Below, piece by piece: positions 17,421 to 25,791 of a DNA stretch of 64,000 nucleotides. Made by a program: the position numbers and the translations under genes. The stretch lies in NCBI RefSeq assembly GCF_000092505.1, contig NC_014136.1, positions 1,132,501 through 1,196,500 on the forward strand. Direction: 5' to 3'. The stretch comes from Leuconostoc kimchii IMSNU 11154. GTDB lineage: Bacteria; Bacillota; Bacilli; Lactobacillales; Lactobacillaceae. Every line of letters begins with the position of its first letter. The first letter of the stretch is position 1. The notes under the pieces are model-generated. The model was given only the letters and a program-made list of their open reading frames with translations. It was not told the origin of the DNA and ran no database searches.

Positions 17421-18158
17421 TTACAACGTAATGATTGTGCCTGGATGTGTCACTGTATTCGTAATGTGAACATTGTGAACACCGCGTTCAACGGCATGAA
17501 TGGCGCTGCTGATTTTTGGCACCATACCGCCAGTGATGACGTGCGATTCCTGTAGCTCTAAGGCTTTTTGTGGTGTGATTTTGTGCAACATATTGCCACT
17601 AACCTTAACGCCAGAGACATCAGTTAACAAATAAAGTTCGTCGGCTTGCATATACTTAGCAATGGCAGTAGCAGCATGGTCAGCATTAACGTTGAGCCAT
17701 TGGCCATCATTTGACATGGCGAGTGGTGCAATGATAGGCACAAGATTTTGTTGCCACATATTTTGAATTAACTGGCTGTTAACTTGATGAATGGCACCGA
17801 CATATCCATAAACGTCTTGATCTAACATATGACCTGTTAATAATTGATTACTACCAGCATTTAAACCAATCGCTGCGACTGAGTTTAAACGGAAAGTTTC
17901 GACTAAATCAGGTTGTACTTGGCCAAGCAAAGCCATTTTAGTGATTTCAATACCCTTTTGGGTTGTAAAGCGAATGCCATTAACTTTTTGGACAGGTTCG
18001 TTTAGTTGTGCCATGAGGGAGGAGATATGGTTACCGCCACCATGAACAATGATAATTTTAGCGTCCTGTTTTTGCCAGATTTTGATTGTTTCAAAAAATG
18101 CTGGTGATAGTTGTGTAGCGGCTGTGCCACCTATTTTAATGACTATTTTTTTTGTCAT
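17421..18158 (-). CDS. argB: acetylglutamate kinase ArgB
   Basis: A 245-residue amino-acid kinase beginning MTKKIVIKIGG. The phosphate-binding KIGG and HGGG motifs and GLNAGSNQ are visible. It phosphorylates N-acetylglutamate, the second step of the pathway. The open frame extends 25 codons further upstream into argJ, but GGGGA sits correctly before the ATG at 18158. This places the start 37 bases after the argJ stop and removes the apparent overlap. Confidence 0.95.
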   Translation of the reverse strand: MTKKIVIKIGGTAATQLSPAFFETIKIWQKQDAKIIIVHGGGNHISSLMAQLNEPVQKVNGIRFTTQKGIEITKMALLGQVQPDLVETFRLNSVAAIGLNAGSNQLLTGHMLDQDVYGYVGAIHQVNSQLIQNMWQQNLVPIIAPLAMSNDGQWLNVNADHAATAIAKYMQADELYLLTDVSGVKVSGNMLHKITPQKALELQESHVITGGMVPKISSAIHAVERGVHNVHITNTVTHPGTIITL

Positions 18159-18195
18159 GACTGATTCCCCACGTTTGATTGTGGTAAGTTCATGG

Positions 18196-19410
18196 TCAGG
18201 TTGTGTAGAGTGCGTTGATTTTAACATATTCATATGTCAAATCGGATCCCCACGCCTGGCCACTTGCCTCACCGTTGTTTAAATTGATATCTATAGCAAT
18301 GTTTTTTTGTTCCAATGCTGCGACCATACTTTCTTGATCAAAAGTTATGGGTGCCCCAGATTGCATAACTGGTATGTTGTTGAGCGCAATATCGATGATA
18401 TCAGGATCAACAGCAACATCACTGGCACCAATAGCAGCAATAATACGCCCCCAGTTAGGGTCCTTGCCAAACATGGCAGTCTTAACTAATGATGAGCCCA
18501 CAACCTTTTTAGCAATCATACGTGCTGCAGAGGATGATTGTGCGTGGGCTACCGTCACAGCTAATAATTTAGTCGCACCTTCACCGTCACTGGCGAGTGC
18601 AATGGCGAGCGCCGTTGTTACAGTATGTAGCATAGCTTTAAAGTGATCATAGTCTGCAGAAGCTGTGATAATTTTTTGATGGTTGGCTTGACCGTTTGCC
18701 ATGACTAGGACGGTATCATTGGTACTTGTATCACCATCTATTGTAATTTGATTAAAACTGGTTTCGACATCTTCTGACAATGCTTGTTGTAGTAATTCAG
18801 ATGAGATATTAACATCAGTTGTGATGAATCCAAGCATTGTTGCCATGTTTGGATGAAGCATGCCAGAGCCCTTAGCTACACCACTCATTGTGACAGTTTG
18901 ATTGCCAATCTGACTTTGGATGGTAATTGATTTTTCCACGGTGTCTGTTGTCATAATTGCATGAGCAAATGCTTTCGAATCGCCTGAAATATGAAGTTGA
19001 TGGATACCATGGACAACCTTATCAATTGGTAAAATTTGACCGATGATACCAGTTGAGGCGACAGCAACTAAGTTTGCGTCAATATTTAAGCTATCGGCAG
19101 CCGTTTGTTGCATCACGGCTGCATGTTCATAGCCAATCTTTCCAGTGACAGCATTGGCATTACCAGAGTTAACGATAATGGCTTGTAATTGGCCATCTTT
19201 GATCGTCGCCTTGTCTAGTTTGACGGGAGCGGCCTGAACTTGATTGGTTGTAAATACACCAGCTGCTGCCGCCGGAACATCGCTATAAATCCAACCAAGA
19301 TCTTTGGATTTATGTTTAAGGCCGACATGTTGTCCATCAGCGTGAAAACCTAATGGTGCAGCAATATCGGCATCTGCTAACTGCTTAATTTTTTGAAGTG
19401 TATCTGTCAT
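18196..19410 (-). CDS. argJ: bifunctional ornithine acetyltransferase / N-acetylglutamate synthase ArgJ
   Basis: A 404-residue Ntn-type proenzyme. The autocleavage site is visible in KGSGMLHPNMATMLGF, where the chain is cut before the Thr of ATML. It transfers acetyl groups from acetylornithine to glutamate, recycling acetyl in a cyclic arginine pathway. AAGGGG precedes the ATG. It lies between argC and argB in a tight operon. Confidence 0.96.
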   Translation of the reverse strand: MTDTLQKIKQLADADIAAPLGFHADGQHVGLKHKSKDLGWIYSDVPAAAAGVFTTNQVQAAPVKLDKATIKDGQLQAIIVNSGNANAVTGKIGYEHAAVMQQTAADSLNIDANLVAVASTGIIGQILPIDKVVHGIHQLHISGDSKAFAHAIMTTDTVEKSITIQSQIGNQTVTMSGVAKGSGMLHPNMATMLGFITTDVNISSELLQQALSEDVETSFNQITIDGDTSTNDTVLVMANGQANHQKIITASADYDHFKAMLHTVTTALAIALASDGEGATKLLAVTVAHAQSSSAARMIAKKVVGSSLVKTAMFGKDPNWGRIIAAIGASDVAVDPDIIDIALNNIPVMQSGAPITFDQESMVAALEQKNIAIDINLNNGEASGQAWGSDLTYEYVKINALYTT

Positions 19411-19436
19411 AGTTTCCCCTTGTAATGGTTTTGGTA

Positions 19437-20477
19437 TTATGCGTATTGCGCAATGAGTTGTAAGCCTGTTGTTTCATCGAGATTAAACAAGTGGTTCATG
19501 TTTTGAATGGCTTGACCAGCGGCGCCTTTAATCATGTTGTCAATAACACTGACGATTGTGAGGTATTTTGTATCTGGGTTGTAGGTTAGACCAATATCTG
19601 CAAAATTAGTACCCACCACTTGTTTAATATTTGGCAAGTGATCTTTTGGCATGATACGTATAAACGGCTTGTCTTGGTAAGTTGTTTCGAAAATATCTTG
19701 CAAAGTATCGGCTGATACCTGCTTGTTGAGCTTGACGTAAGCACTGACAAAAATACCGCGGTTAATTGGCAGTAAAGATGTTGTAAATTGAATATGGTTA
19801 ACATCTGGTTGCCATTGTTTGAGTTGTTGTGTAATTTCTGGGATGTGTTGATGTTGATTTGGCTTATACATACTGAAATTTTCATTGACGTTGACAAAGT
19901 GGCTGGATAAATTGAGTGACTTACCAGCGCCCGAGAGGCCGCTTTTAGCATCAATAATAATATTTTCTTGATCTAATAATTGCTGTTGCGCTAGCGGTGC
20001 CAAAGCTAATAATGTTGCTGTAGCGTAGCACCCAGGGTTTGCAATATAATGACGATCATTTTGATAAAAATCAGCGAGACTATAATTGGCCTGATCTAAT
20101 AAAGCTTGTGTCGCAGGCGCTTTTTTATACCAAGTCTTATAGTCGGTAGCATTGAGTCGAAAATCACCGGAAAGATCAATTACAGGGAAGTTAGATTCAA
20201 TGAATGGCTGTGCTAAATCCTTGGAAACACCACTTGAAGTCGCAAAGAATACTAAGTCAGCGGACTGCATAATATGCACAGGGTCAAAAGGCGTTGGCGT
20301 TATTTTATACATTGATTTGAGATGCGGATAACTGATACTAATCTCTTCTGAATCGGTTGAGGTGTTATGAATTGACACAACATGAACTGTCGGATGATTA
20401 TGTAATAAACGCAGTAATTCAAGGCCACCGTATCCAGTAACGCCGACAATTGCGACATTGATTATTTTTTTATTCAT
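19437..20477 (-). CDS. argC: N-acetyl-gamma-glutamyl-phosphate reductase ArgC
   Basis: A 346-residue NADPH-dependent reductase. The N-terminal GVTGYGGLELLRLL dinucleotide motif and the catalytic cysteine in NPGCYATATLLAL identify it. It is the first gene of the minus-strand argCJBD operon. GGAGG lies before the ATG. Two ARG boxes stand in its upstream region. Confidence 0.96.
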   Translation of the reverse strand: MNKKIINVAIVGVTGYGGLELLRLLHNHPTVHVVSIHNTSTDSEEISISYPHLKSMYKITPTPFDPVHIMQSADLVFFATSSGVSKDLAQPFIESNFPVIDLSGDFRLNATDYKTWYKKAPATQALLDQANYSLADFYQNDRHYIANPGCYATATLLALAPLAQQQLLDQENIIIDAKSGLSGAGKSLNLSSHFVNVNENFSMYKPNQHQHIPEITQQLKQWQPDVNHIQFTTSLLPINRGIFVSAYVKLNKQVSADTLQDIFETTYQDKPFIRIMPKDHLPNIKQVVGTNFADIGLTYNPDTKYLTIVSVIDNMIKGAAGQAIQNMNHLFNLDETTGLQLIAQYA

Positions 20478-20519
20478 GCTGTGCCTCCGTGATGAGTTAA
20501 TGTTATAAATATAAACCTA

Positions 20520-20537
20520 TATGTATTTAAATACAAT
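20520..20537. promoter_or_regulatory. ARG box 1 (ArgR operator)
   Basis: TATGTATTTAAATACAAT matches the Lactococcus-type arginine operator TNTGNATWWWWATNCANA at all but its last base. It lies 43 bases upstream of the argC ATG. ArgR is known to repress arginine synthesis when arginine is plentiful. Confidence 0.65.
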
Positions 20538-20571
20538 AAATATGCAAAATGAGAGTGAATATTAGTTTCAA

Positions 20572-20589
20572 TTTGTATAAAAATACATA
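20572..20589. promoter_or_regulatory. ARG box 2 (ArgR operator)
   Basis: TTTGTATAAAAATACATA is a full match to TNTGNATWWWWATNCANA. It is 52 bp (about five helical turns) from ARG box 1, so two hexamers or a looped complex could bind the same face. Confidence 0.7.
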
Positions 20590-20593
20590 TAGA

Positions 20594-20650
20594 CTAGCTT
20601 GTAAAGTATGATAGTCCATGTTAAACTAGCTATATTGTTTTACAAGTTAG
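20594..20650. promoter_or_regulatory. inverted repeat over the padR leader
   Basis: CTAGCTTGTAAA (20594-20605) and TTTACAAGTTAG (20639-20650) are complementary at 11 of 12 positions. The right arm runs into the AGGAGG ribosome site of the PadR gene. This could be the PadR operator or an RNA stem that hides the ribosome site. Confidence 0.45.
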
Positions 20651-20660
20651 GAGGTGTGAC

Positions 20661-20999
20661 GTGTCAAAACTGAATACACAATTGTTAAAGGGATCACTTG
20701 AAGGCGCAATGTTATTGATTATTTCGCGAGAAAATGTGTATGGGTATGTATTAAATCAACGTCTACAAGCATCTGGATTTAATACAGTTGCTGATGGCAC
20801 AATATATCCTGCATTGCAAAAGTTGCAGCGCGAGGGTTATATCATCGGGAAAATGCAACAATCACCTGATGGCCCCGCACGTAAATACTTTAAAATAACA
20901 CCAGCGGGTAAGCAATATCTGGCATTGTTTATTAGCGCATGGGAGCAGTTGCAAACGAATATGGGGAGATTAATCGATGCGAACAAAACTATTAATTAA
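20661..20999 (+). CDS. PadR family transcriptional regulator
   Basis: A 112-residue winged-helix regulator of the short PadR-s2 type. The N-terminal HTH (LLKGSLEGAMLLIIS..YGYVLNQRL) and the DGTIYPALQKLQREGYI wing are typical. It starts at GTG, supported by AGGAGG. Its 3' end overlaps the next gene by 23 bases. PadR proteins of this type usually repress an adjacent membrane-protein gene. Confidence 0.88.
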   Translation: MSKLNTQLLKGSLEGAMLLIISRENVYGYVLNQRLQASGFNTVADGTIYPALQKLQREGYIIGKMQQSPDGPARKYFKITPAGKQYLALFISAWEQLQTNMGRLIDANKTIN

Positions 21000-21540
21000 A
21001 GAAAATAATGCACTAAAAACGCAGTTGAATGTTGTGAATAGTGCTTACTATGAACAAGTCATTATTTATACGAGAGTACAGGCATTATTCAAACCCGATC
21101 GGATTGTTGAATCAATGTTATTGGATGTATTACGGGATATTTTGGCTGCACAAAAAGAAGGACAGATTGCCAACAACGTTTTTGGAGATGCAAGGGAATT
21201 AGTGAATAACACCCTTGCAGAAATACCTAACATGAGTTTGATGAGCACGTTAAAGTATTATTGGTTTGCGATTACAGTGGGCTTGCTTGCACAAATGTGG
21301 ACACCACTGACTGAGTTATTAACCCACCATAGACTAAATGGAGCAACTATTCTAGCTAGTATCACTTTTCAAATGATGATATTATTTCTTATTTTTCGTT
21401 ATCGTCAAAAATTTGCGACGATGTTGTTACAAAATAATAAATGGTTATTTTTTTATGGTGTCATGACAACGGTACTAATGATTGGCGGTTTTTGGTTGAT
21501 AGATCTCATGACTAAAAACGCCTTAACGATACAATTCTAA
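20977..21540 (+). CDS. membrane protein co-expressed with PadR
   Basis: A 187-residue protein of unknown function. The first 80 residues are soluble and charged, with a possible helical dimer region. Three or four membrane segments follow (about 88-108, 118-138, 150-175). The layout resembles the DUF1700/DUF1129-type proteins that sit behind PadR genes in Firmicutes; I cannot confirm which. Its ATG lies inside padR with GGGGAG upstream, so it is translationally coupled to the regulator. Confidence 0.6.
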   Translation: MRTKLLIKENNALKTQLNVVNSAYYEQVIIYTRVQALFKPDRIVESMLLDVLRDILAAQKEGQIANNVFGDARELVNNTLAEIPNMSLMSTLKYYWFAITVGLLAQMWTPLTELLTHHRLNGATILASITFQMMILFLIFRYRQKFATMLLQNNKWLFFYGVMTTVLMIGGFWLIDLMTKNALTIQF

Positions 21541-21566
21541 ATAAAAAACACTTCCGAAGAAGTGCT
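21541..21566 (-). terminator. terminator of the PEBP gene
   Basis: CACTTC/GAAGTG stem with a CGAA loop (21549-21564), followed on the minus strand by six T. It overlaps the stop region of the minus-strand gene and may also stop the converging membrane-protein gene. Confidence 0.75.
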
Positions 21567-22071
21567 AATTACGGGCAGGCAGTTCTGAAATAGCCATAGC
21601 TAAGACATGGCCATTACTTTTTGTACGTAGTTCGTTAAGAAAAAAACCGTCTGTAATGTCTAGTTTCGTGTCTAGCGCGAACACACTGAGGGTATAATTG
21701 TGCGTTTGATCTGGTGGCATAGGCCCGATGTAGGCTTGATTAATGTCTGGATTTGCTGGCTCATTAGCTTTTTGAACCATATGCCAGGTTGAATTAGTAC
21801 CAGAGATACCTTGTTTTGTCGCACGAAGATTTTCAGGAATATTGCTGACAGGTAAGTTAGCGGCCAGCCAGTGAATCCAAGGAAAACCTGTCACCGGTAC
21901 GGCATCGTAATCAATTAGGCTGACTGATAAAGATTGCGTGCCTTCGGGGATGTCAGTAATCGTCACAGGAAAGTTGACGGTTGGCATGTCGTTGGTACGG
22001 TAATGACTAGGGGCAAATTTAGTGTATTTATCTGGTATGAATCCGTTATCTAATGTGACATGAATGTCCAT
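21565..22071 (-). CDS. YbhB/YbcL-type PEBP (Raf-kinase-inhibitor-like) protein
   Basis: A 168-residue phosphatidylethanolamine-binding-protein fold. Conserved pieces are LIDYDAVP, the FPWIHWLAANLP ligand-pocket segment and the HNYTLSVFALDTKL C-terminal motif. The function of bacterial members is largely unknown. There is no signal peptide, so it is cytosolic. It lies immediately downstream of the 22462 gene (one-base gap) and is probably co-transcribed with it. Confidence 0.88.
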   Translation of the reverse strand: MDIHVTLDNGFIPDKYTKFAPSHYRTNDMPTVNFPVTITDIPEGTQSLSVSLIDYDAVPVTGFPWIHWLAANLPVSNIPENLRATKQGISGTNSTWHMVQKANEPANPDINQAYIGPMPPDQTHNYTLSVFALDTKLDITDGFFLNELRTKSNGHVLAMAISELPARN

Positions 22072-22072
22072 A

Positions 22073-22462
22073 TTATTCTCCTATTAATCTTTTTTTCGTT
22101 TGAGCTAAATGTGTGCGAACATTGATATTCATTTGTTTATTATACACGCGGATCTTGCTAATCGCAGTGATAACGGCTGCTGTGCGTTTATCCATGTCGG
22201 CAATCGATGCTGTTTCAGATTGTACCTGCTCTGCAAAACGATCAATGAATGCGATTTGTAAGGTGGGTTCGTTTGCACGTAGTGTTTCAGCTGCAGCAGT
22301 CTTACCTTCAGCTTCTAACTGAGCAATAGTATCATGATACCCAGTAAAAAAATCATCAGGAATCGTTGTGTTTTCCCAAGTGATCGGGTCAGATGTTGCC
22401 GCTTGATCAGGAGTGTTGTCAACACGTTGTGTCTTCTTTTTGAACAAATTAAAAAATGACAT
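22073..22462 (-). CDS. hypothetical soluble protein
   Basis: A 129-residue protein I do not recognise. It starts MSFFNLFKKK, which could be a weak membrane-surface anchor. It is then acidic and mainly helical, without cysteines or membrane segments. GAAAGG lies upstream of the ATG. It is divergent from the small HTH regulator across a symmetrical promoter region and is followed without a gap by the PEBP gene, suggesting a two-gene unit under that regulator. Confidence 0.65.
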   Translation of the reverse strand: MSFFNLFKKKTQRVDNTPDQAATSDPITWENTTIPDDFFTGYHDTIAQLEAEGKTAAAETLRANEPTLQIAFIDRFAEQVQSETASIADMDKRTAAVITAISKIRVYNKQMNINVRTHLAQTKKRLIGE

Positions 22463-22494
22463 ATTTTAAACCTTTCGTGTAAAATATTTATAAC

Positions 22495-22533
22495 TTTATT
22501 GTACCGAACATTTGTTTTATTTGGTACAATAAA
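22495..22533. promoter_or_regulatory. 11-bp inverted repeat over divergent promoters
   Basis: TTTATTGTACC (22495-22505) and GGTACAATAAA (22523-22533) are exact inverse repeats with a 17-base centre. Each arm contains TACAAT, a good -10 hexamer, on one strand. The element therefore positions two facing promoters symmetrically and is a likely operator. Confidence 0.55.
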
Positions 22534-22560
22534 TTTAACTTTTAAATCTTGGGGAAAAAC

Positions 22561-22860
22561 ATGACAGCACGTAAAACGGTATTTAATGATAAACAACGTA
22601 TTCTACGACTTTATTCGGCATTGATTAGCCGACGAGCGTTATCAATTGAAGAAATTGAAGATATGTTTTTTATTGGCCGTAAAACAGTGCAACGTGATAT
22701 TTCCGAAATTCGTGATTTTTTACATGATTTACAGGTTGGGGAGCCGATACAATCTGAGATAGTCTACGATCGCAATTCAAAAAAATATAAATTAACTGAG
22801 ATGGAGAATCTCTTCCATGTCTTTGATAAAATTAATCAGATTGATGAGGATGAGAGTTGA
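22561..22860 (+). CDS. small HTH (DeoR/HTH_11-like) regulator
   Basis: A 99-residue protein that consists almost only of an N-terminal HTH domain (KQRILRLYSALISRRALSIEEIEDMFFIGRKTVQRDISEIRDFL). It lacks the WYL or sugar-binding domain of larger relatives. The ATG at 22561 is preceded by GGGGAAAA; an in-frame TTG at 22549 is not favoured. It probably controls its own promoter and the divergent 22462 gene through the inverted repeat at 22495-22533. Confidence 0.75.
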   Translation: MTARKTVFNDKQRILRLYSALISRRALSIEEIEDMFFIGRKTVQRDISEIRDFLHDLQVGEPIQSEIVYDRNSKKYKLTEMENLFHVFDKINQIDEDES

Positions 22861-22885
22861 CTCGTTATTGTAAAGGAGGAACGTC

Positions 22886-22973
22886 ATGATTATGCTAGTT
22901 GGGTACGTCCTTTAAGGGGGACGATGAATATCAAAATACCGTTTCTCTATTTAGATTGACGCAATTTAAAAAT
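22886..22973 (+). pseudogene. possible recombinase N-terminus remnant, or two minicistrons, ahead of the lepA paralogue
   Basis: AAAGGAGG (22873-22880) is followed by an ATG at 22886 with nine codons ending at 22915 (MIMLVGYVL), then AAGGGGG and an ATG at 22923 with 11 codons (MNIKIPFLYLD). Read across frames the DNA resembles MLVGYV..PLRGDDEYQNTVSLF, the opening of a serine-recombinase or resolvase. It is either a frameshifted relic or a pair of translated leader peptides. Confidence 0.3.
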
Positions 22974-22994
22974 ATGGAGAACGAACACATAACT

Positions 22995-24782
22995 ATGGAC
23001 TCAAATAATATTAGGAATTTTTCAATTATTGCACACATTGATCACGGCAAGTCGACGTTAGCTGATCAAATCATGACACTAACACATACTGTTGATCAAC
23101 GGAGTGCAAAACCACAACTGCTCGATAATATGGCAGTTGAACAACAGCATGGTGTCACTGTAAAAGCGCAAACTGTGACAAATTTTTTTATTGCTAAAGA
23201 TAACCAACGATACGCGCTTAATCTAATTGATACGCCGGGTCACGTTGATTTTTCTTATGAAGTATCGAAAAGCCTCGCTGCTACCGAAGGCGTTATTCTA
23301 TTGGTTGATGCGACGCAAGGTGTTCAGGCACAAACTGTTGCGAATTTTAATTTGGCTAAAGCACAAAATATTAAAATACTACCTGTGATCAACAAAATAG
23401 ACAGTCTAAATGCTGACGTGGCCATGGTCAAACAACAAATATTAGAGTTAGACGTCGATTTTTCGGATAGTGATATTTTAGAAGTTTCTGCCAAGCATGG
23501 GACTGGGGTTGAGAACTTACTAGAAGAAATTATCCAACGCATACCAATGCCAAAATTAGATCATTCTGTTTCTGGTCTTAAAGCGTTAGTATTTGATTTG
23601 TCATACGATAATTATCAAGGTATTATAGCGCATGTTCGATTATTTTCAGGTGAATTAAGAGCGAATCAAAAACTTCATTTGATGCATGCTGATAAAAAGT
23701 TTGAATCAAAAACAATTGGTATCTTTAATCCAAATATGGTTGAGAAAGATGCTTTACATGCTGGCGAAGTCGGATTTGTTGTTACCGGTATTAAAGAAAC
23801 TGATCAAATTCGTGTAGGTGATACGATTACAACGCAATCATCGGGTGCTTTAGAACCGCTTCGTGGCTATGAAGCGGCTCATCCTGTTGTTTATGCTGGG
23901 ATATTTCCTAAAGATGATTTTTTAACGATGAAATCTGCGTTATTCAAAATAGCGCTAAATGATTCTTCTTTGAGCATTGAGGAGGACTATTCTGACGCTT
24001 TGGGACCTGGATTTAGAGTGGGGTTCCTAGGAAATTTTCATTTGCAAATCATTAGAGAACGATTGAAATCAGAATATGACCTTGAGGTCATAACCACCTC
24101 ACCAAATGTCACTTACAAAGTACACCTTAAAAACGCGCAGTTATTAGCTATTAATAATCCGATTAATTTTCCGGACTTTTCAGATATCGATTACGTTGAA
24201 GAACCGGTTGTAACTGTTCAAATCACAACATTACCTGAGACCGTGAACCAAGTGATTAATTTATCAGAAAAATATAAAGGCATATTAACAGATCTTAATA
24301 ATCTCAGTAACCTAGTGCAACTCACCTATGACATGCCACTTTCAGAGATTGCTTACCATTTTTTTAATGCTTTAAAATCAGAAACCCACGGTTATGCAAC
24401 GTTATCAATGGGTAAAATAGTCTATCAACCGGCAGATATTGTCAAAATAACGTTTGATATTAATTATAGTCGGGTGCCACAATTGACGTATCTCACACAC
24501 AGAATTGATGCCAACAATGAAGCACAGGCGTTAGTTCACAAACTAAAATATACTGTGCCACGCCAACTATATCCAATGCCAGCGCAAGCCATTATTGAAG
24601 GCCATGTTATTGCGCGAGTCGATATTCCGCCCATCAGAAAGAACGCTGCTGTTTCTGGCGATAAAAAAAGTATCTCAAAACAACAAGCGTTACTTCGTAG
24701 GCAAAGCCTCAATAAGAGAAAATCAAAACAATTAACATTTGAATTGCCACAAAGCGTATTTGATATTTTCTTAGAAATATAA
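22995..24782 (+). CDS. LepA (EF-4) paralogue, translational GTPase
   Basis: A translational GTPase of about 595 residues with LepA architecture. G1 AHIDHGKST is at residues 13-21; DTPGHVDFSYE (G3), NKID (G4) and SAKHG (G5) follow, then a LepA-type GFRVGFLGNFHLQIIRERL domain and a basic C-terminal tail. Compared with standard LepA the switch I region (AVEQQHGVTVKA) and C-terminal CTD (AAVSGDKKSISKQQALLRRQ) are clearly diverged, so I read it as a second, specialised copy. The start is uncertain: ATG 22995 gives the standard length; ATG 22974 and TTG 22899 are alternatives. EF-4 acts on stalled ribosomes. Confidence 0.85.
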   Translation: MDSNNIRNFSIIAHIDHGKSTLADQIMTLTHTVDQRSAKPQLLDNMAVEQQHGVTVKAQTVTNFFIAKDNQRYALNLIDTPGHVDFSYEVSKSLAATEGVILLVDATQGVQAQTVANFNLAKAQNIKILPVINKIDSLNADVAMVKQQILELDVDFSDSDILEVSAKHGTGVENLLEEIIQRIPMPKLDHSVSGLKALVFDLSYDNYQGIIAHVRLFSGELRANQKLHLMHADKKFESKTIGIFNPNMVEKDALHAGEVGFVVTGIKETDQIRVGDTITTQSSGALEPLRGYEAAHPVVYAGIFPKDDFLTMKSALFKIALNDSSLSIEEDYSDALGPGFRVGFLGNFHLQIIRERLKSEYDLEVITTSPNVTYKVHLKNAQLLAINNPINFPDFSDIDYVEEPVVTVQITTLPETVNQVINLSEKYKGILTDLNNLSNLVQLTYDMPLSEIAYHFFNALKSETHGYATLSMGKIVYQPADIVKITFDINYSRVPQLTYLTHRIDANNEAQALVHKLKYTVPRQLYPMPAQAIIEGHVIARVDIPPIRKNAAVSGDKKSISKQQALLRRQSLNKRKSKQLTFELPQSVFDIFLEI

Positions 24783-24824
24783 ATCAACACAATGACTGTA
24801 GGTATATGCTAAGTCATAGGTCTT

Positions 24825-24853
24825 TTGTAGATTATGTCATATTTTGGTATACT
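24825..24853 (+). promoter_or_regulatory. promoter of the 24894 gene
   Basis: TTGTAG (24825-24830), a 17-bp spacer and TATACT (24848-24853) form a good sigma-A promoter just upstream of the AGGGGGG ribosome site. Confidence 0.6.
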
Positions 24854-24893
24854 GAGTGTAATTCAAAATAATTGATTACTAGGGGGGAATATT

Positions 24894-25364
24894 TTGGACG
24901 CAGTCAATCAAACGAGATTTAATGCACAAATGGCATTTTTAAAAACAGCAAACTTTGGTCAATATTTATATAAATGGCGTTGGTTTTGCATGACGATACC
25001 GTTAATTAGTCTGGTATTTAATTTTGATACGAACTCAATTGTGTTTAATGTTTTAAGAATGGCGATCATTGAAATTGTTGCACTATGGACCATCTATTCA
25101 ATGTATCTATTTTTCAAACCTTTGGCTTCAACACACACGGTAGCATTTTCTAAAATGAAATTGTTCTTAATGTATTTTGTTAATATGACAGTGATGTGGT
25201 TTCTTTTAAATAGTCATCTCAATACAAGTCACTTCAGTATGCGGAATTTTCTAATTGAATTAGGTATTTCAATCGCCTTTGGTTTAATATTTTCTGGGAT
25301 TATGGCTTCTTGTATGAATGAAAATATTAAGGTGTTTGTCCGAAATAAGGGGCATCAAATATGA
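24894..25364 (+). CDS. hypothetical four-helix membrane protein
   Basis: A 156-residue protein I do not recognise. Four hydrophobic segments lie at about residues 30-48, 55-72, 88-105 and 118-138, with a basic C-terminus. The TTG start is supported by AGGGGGG eight bases upstream and by a private promoter. It is monocistronic and ends before a strong terminator. Confidence 0.65.
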   Translation: MDAVNQTRFNAQMAFLKTANFGQYLYKWRWFCMTIPLISLVFNFDTNSIVFNVLRMAIIEIVALWTIYSMYLFFKPLASTHTVAFSKMKLFLMYFVNMTVMWFLLNSHLNTSHFSMRNFLIELGISIAFGLIFSGIMASCMNENIKVFVRNKGHQI

Positions 25365-25426
25365 GATGAAAAATGTGTAGACTGGATCAATATGGTTTGG
25401 TTTTATAAACATTTAATGTAGCCAGC

Positions 25427-25468
25427 AAAAATGACCATGTATATATATTCATACATGGTCATTTTTTG
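25427..25468. terminator. bidirectional terminator after the 24894 gene
   Basis: AAAATGACCATGTAT and its complement flank a short AT loop, followed by a T run; A residues on the left allow use from the other side for the 25513 gene. Confidence 0.85.
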
Positions 25469-25512
25469 TTGTTCTAATTTAAGTATCGAGTGACAATGGA
25501 TAAAGATGATAG

Positions 25513-25791
25513 TCACATGCTCAATCCAGAGAAAGCCAGCCATTGTAGGCCATTTGACCAGTCACCGCGCTGTAATTTTTCTAGTAGGGCATAACCTTGT
25601 TTTGAGAGACTTTGCTCTAAAGATAATTTTCGAAGACCAGCTATAAGTAAATTAATCGCTTTTTGTTCAGGTAATGTATGATTATTCATGTTTTCGATGA
25701 CGTTAGCAATAAGATTGCGTTCCTGACTATTCAGGTCTTTTTCCTCTGATAGAAATGATGATAACGACGTTTTTTTAGTTTTTTTTGCCAT
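25513..25791 (-). CDS. small helical protein, possibly bacteriocin-immunity-like
   Basis: A 92-residue (or 96 from the ATG at 25803) basic protein without membrane segments. The predicted all-helical pattern with NPE-less 'PEQKAINLLIAGLRKLSLEQSLSKQGYALLEKL' character, split here as LPEQKAINLLIAG and LRKLSLEQSLSKQ, recalls class IIa bacteriocin immunity proteins. This is a weak resemblance. No bacteriocin precursor with a double-glycine leader is seen nearby. Neither start has an ideal ribosome site. Confidence 0.45.
   Translation of the reverse strand: MAKKTKKTSLSSFLSEEKDLNSQERNLIANVIENMNNHTLPEQKAINLLIAGLRKLSLEQSLSKQGYALLEKLQRGDWSNGLQWLAFSGLSM

Noticed and set aside
18159..18233. 25-codon extension of argB overlapping argJ
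   Set aside because: GGGGA is correctly placed for 18158 and ArgB proteins start with KKIVIKIGG-type sequence.
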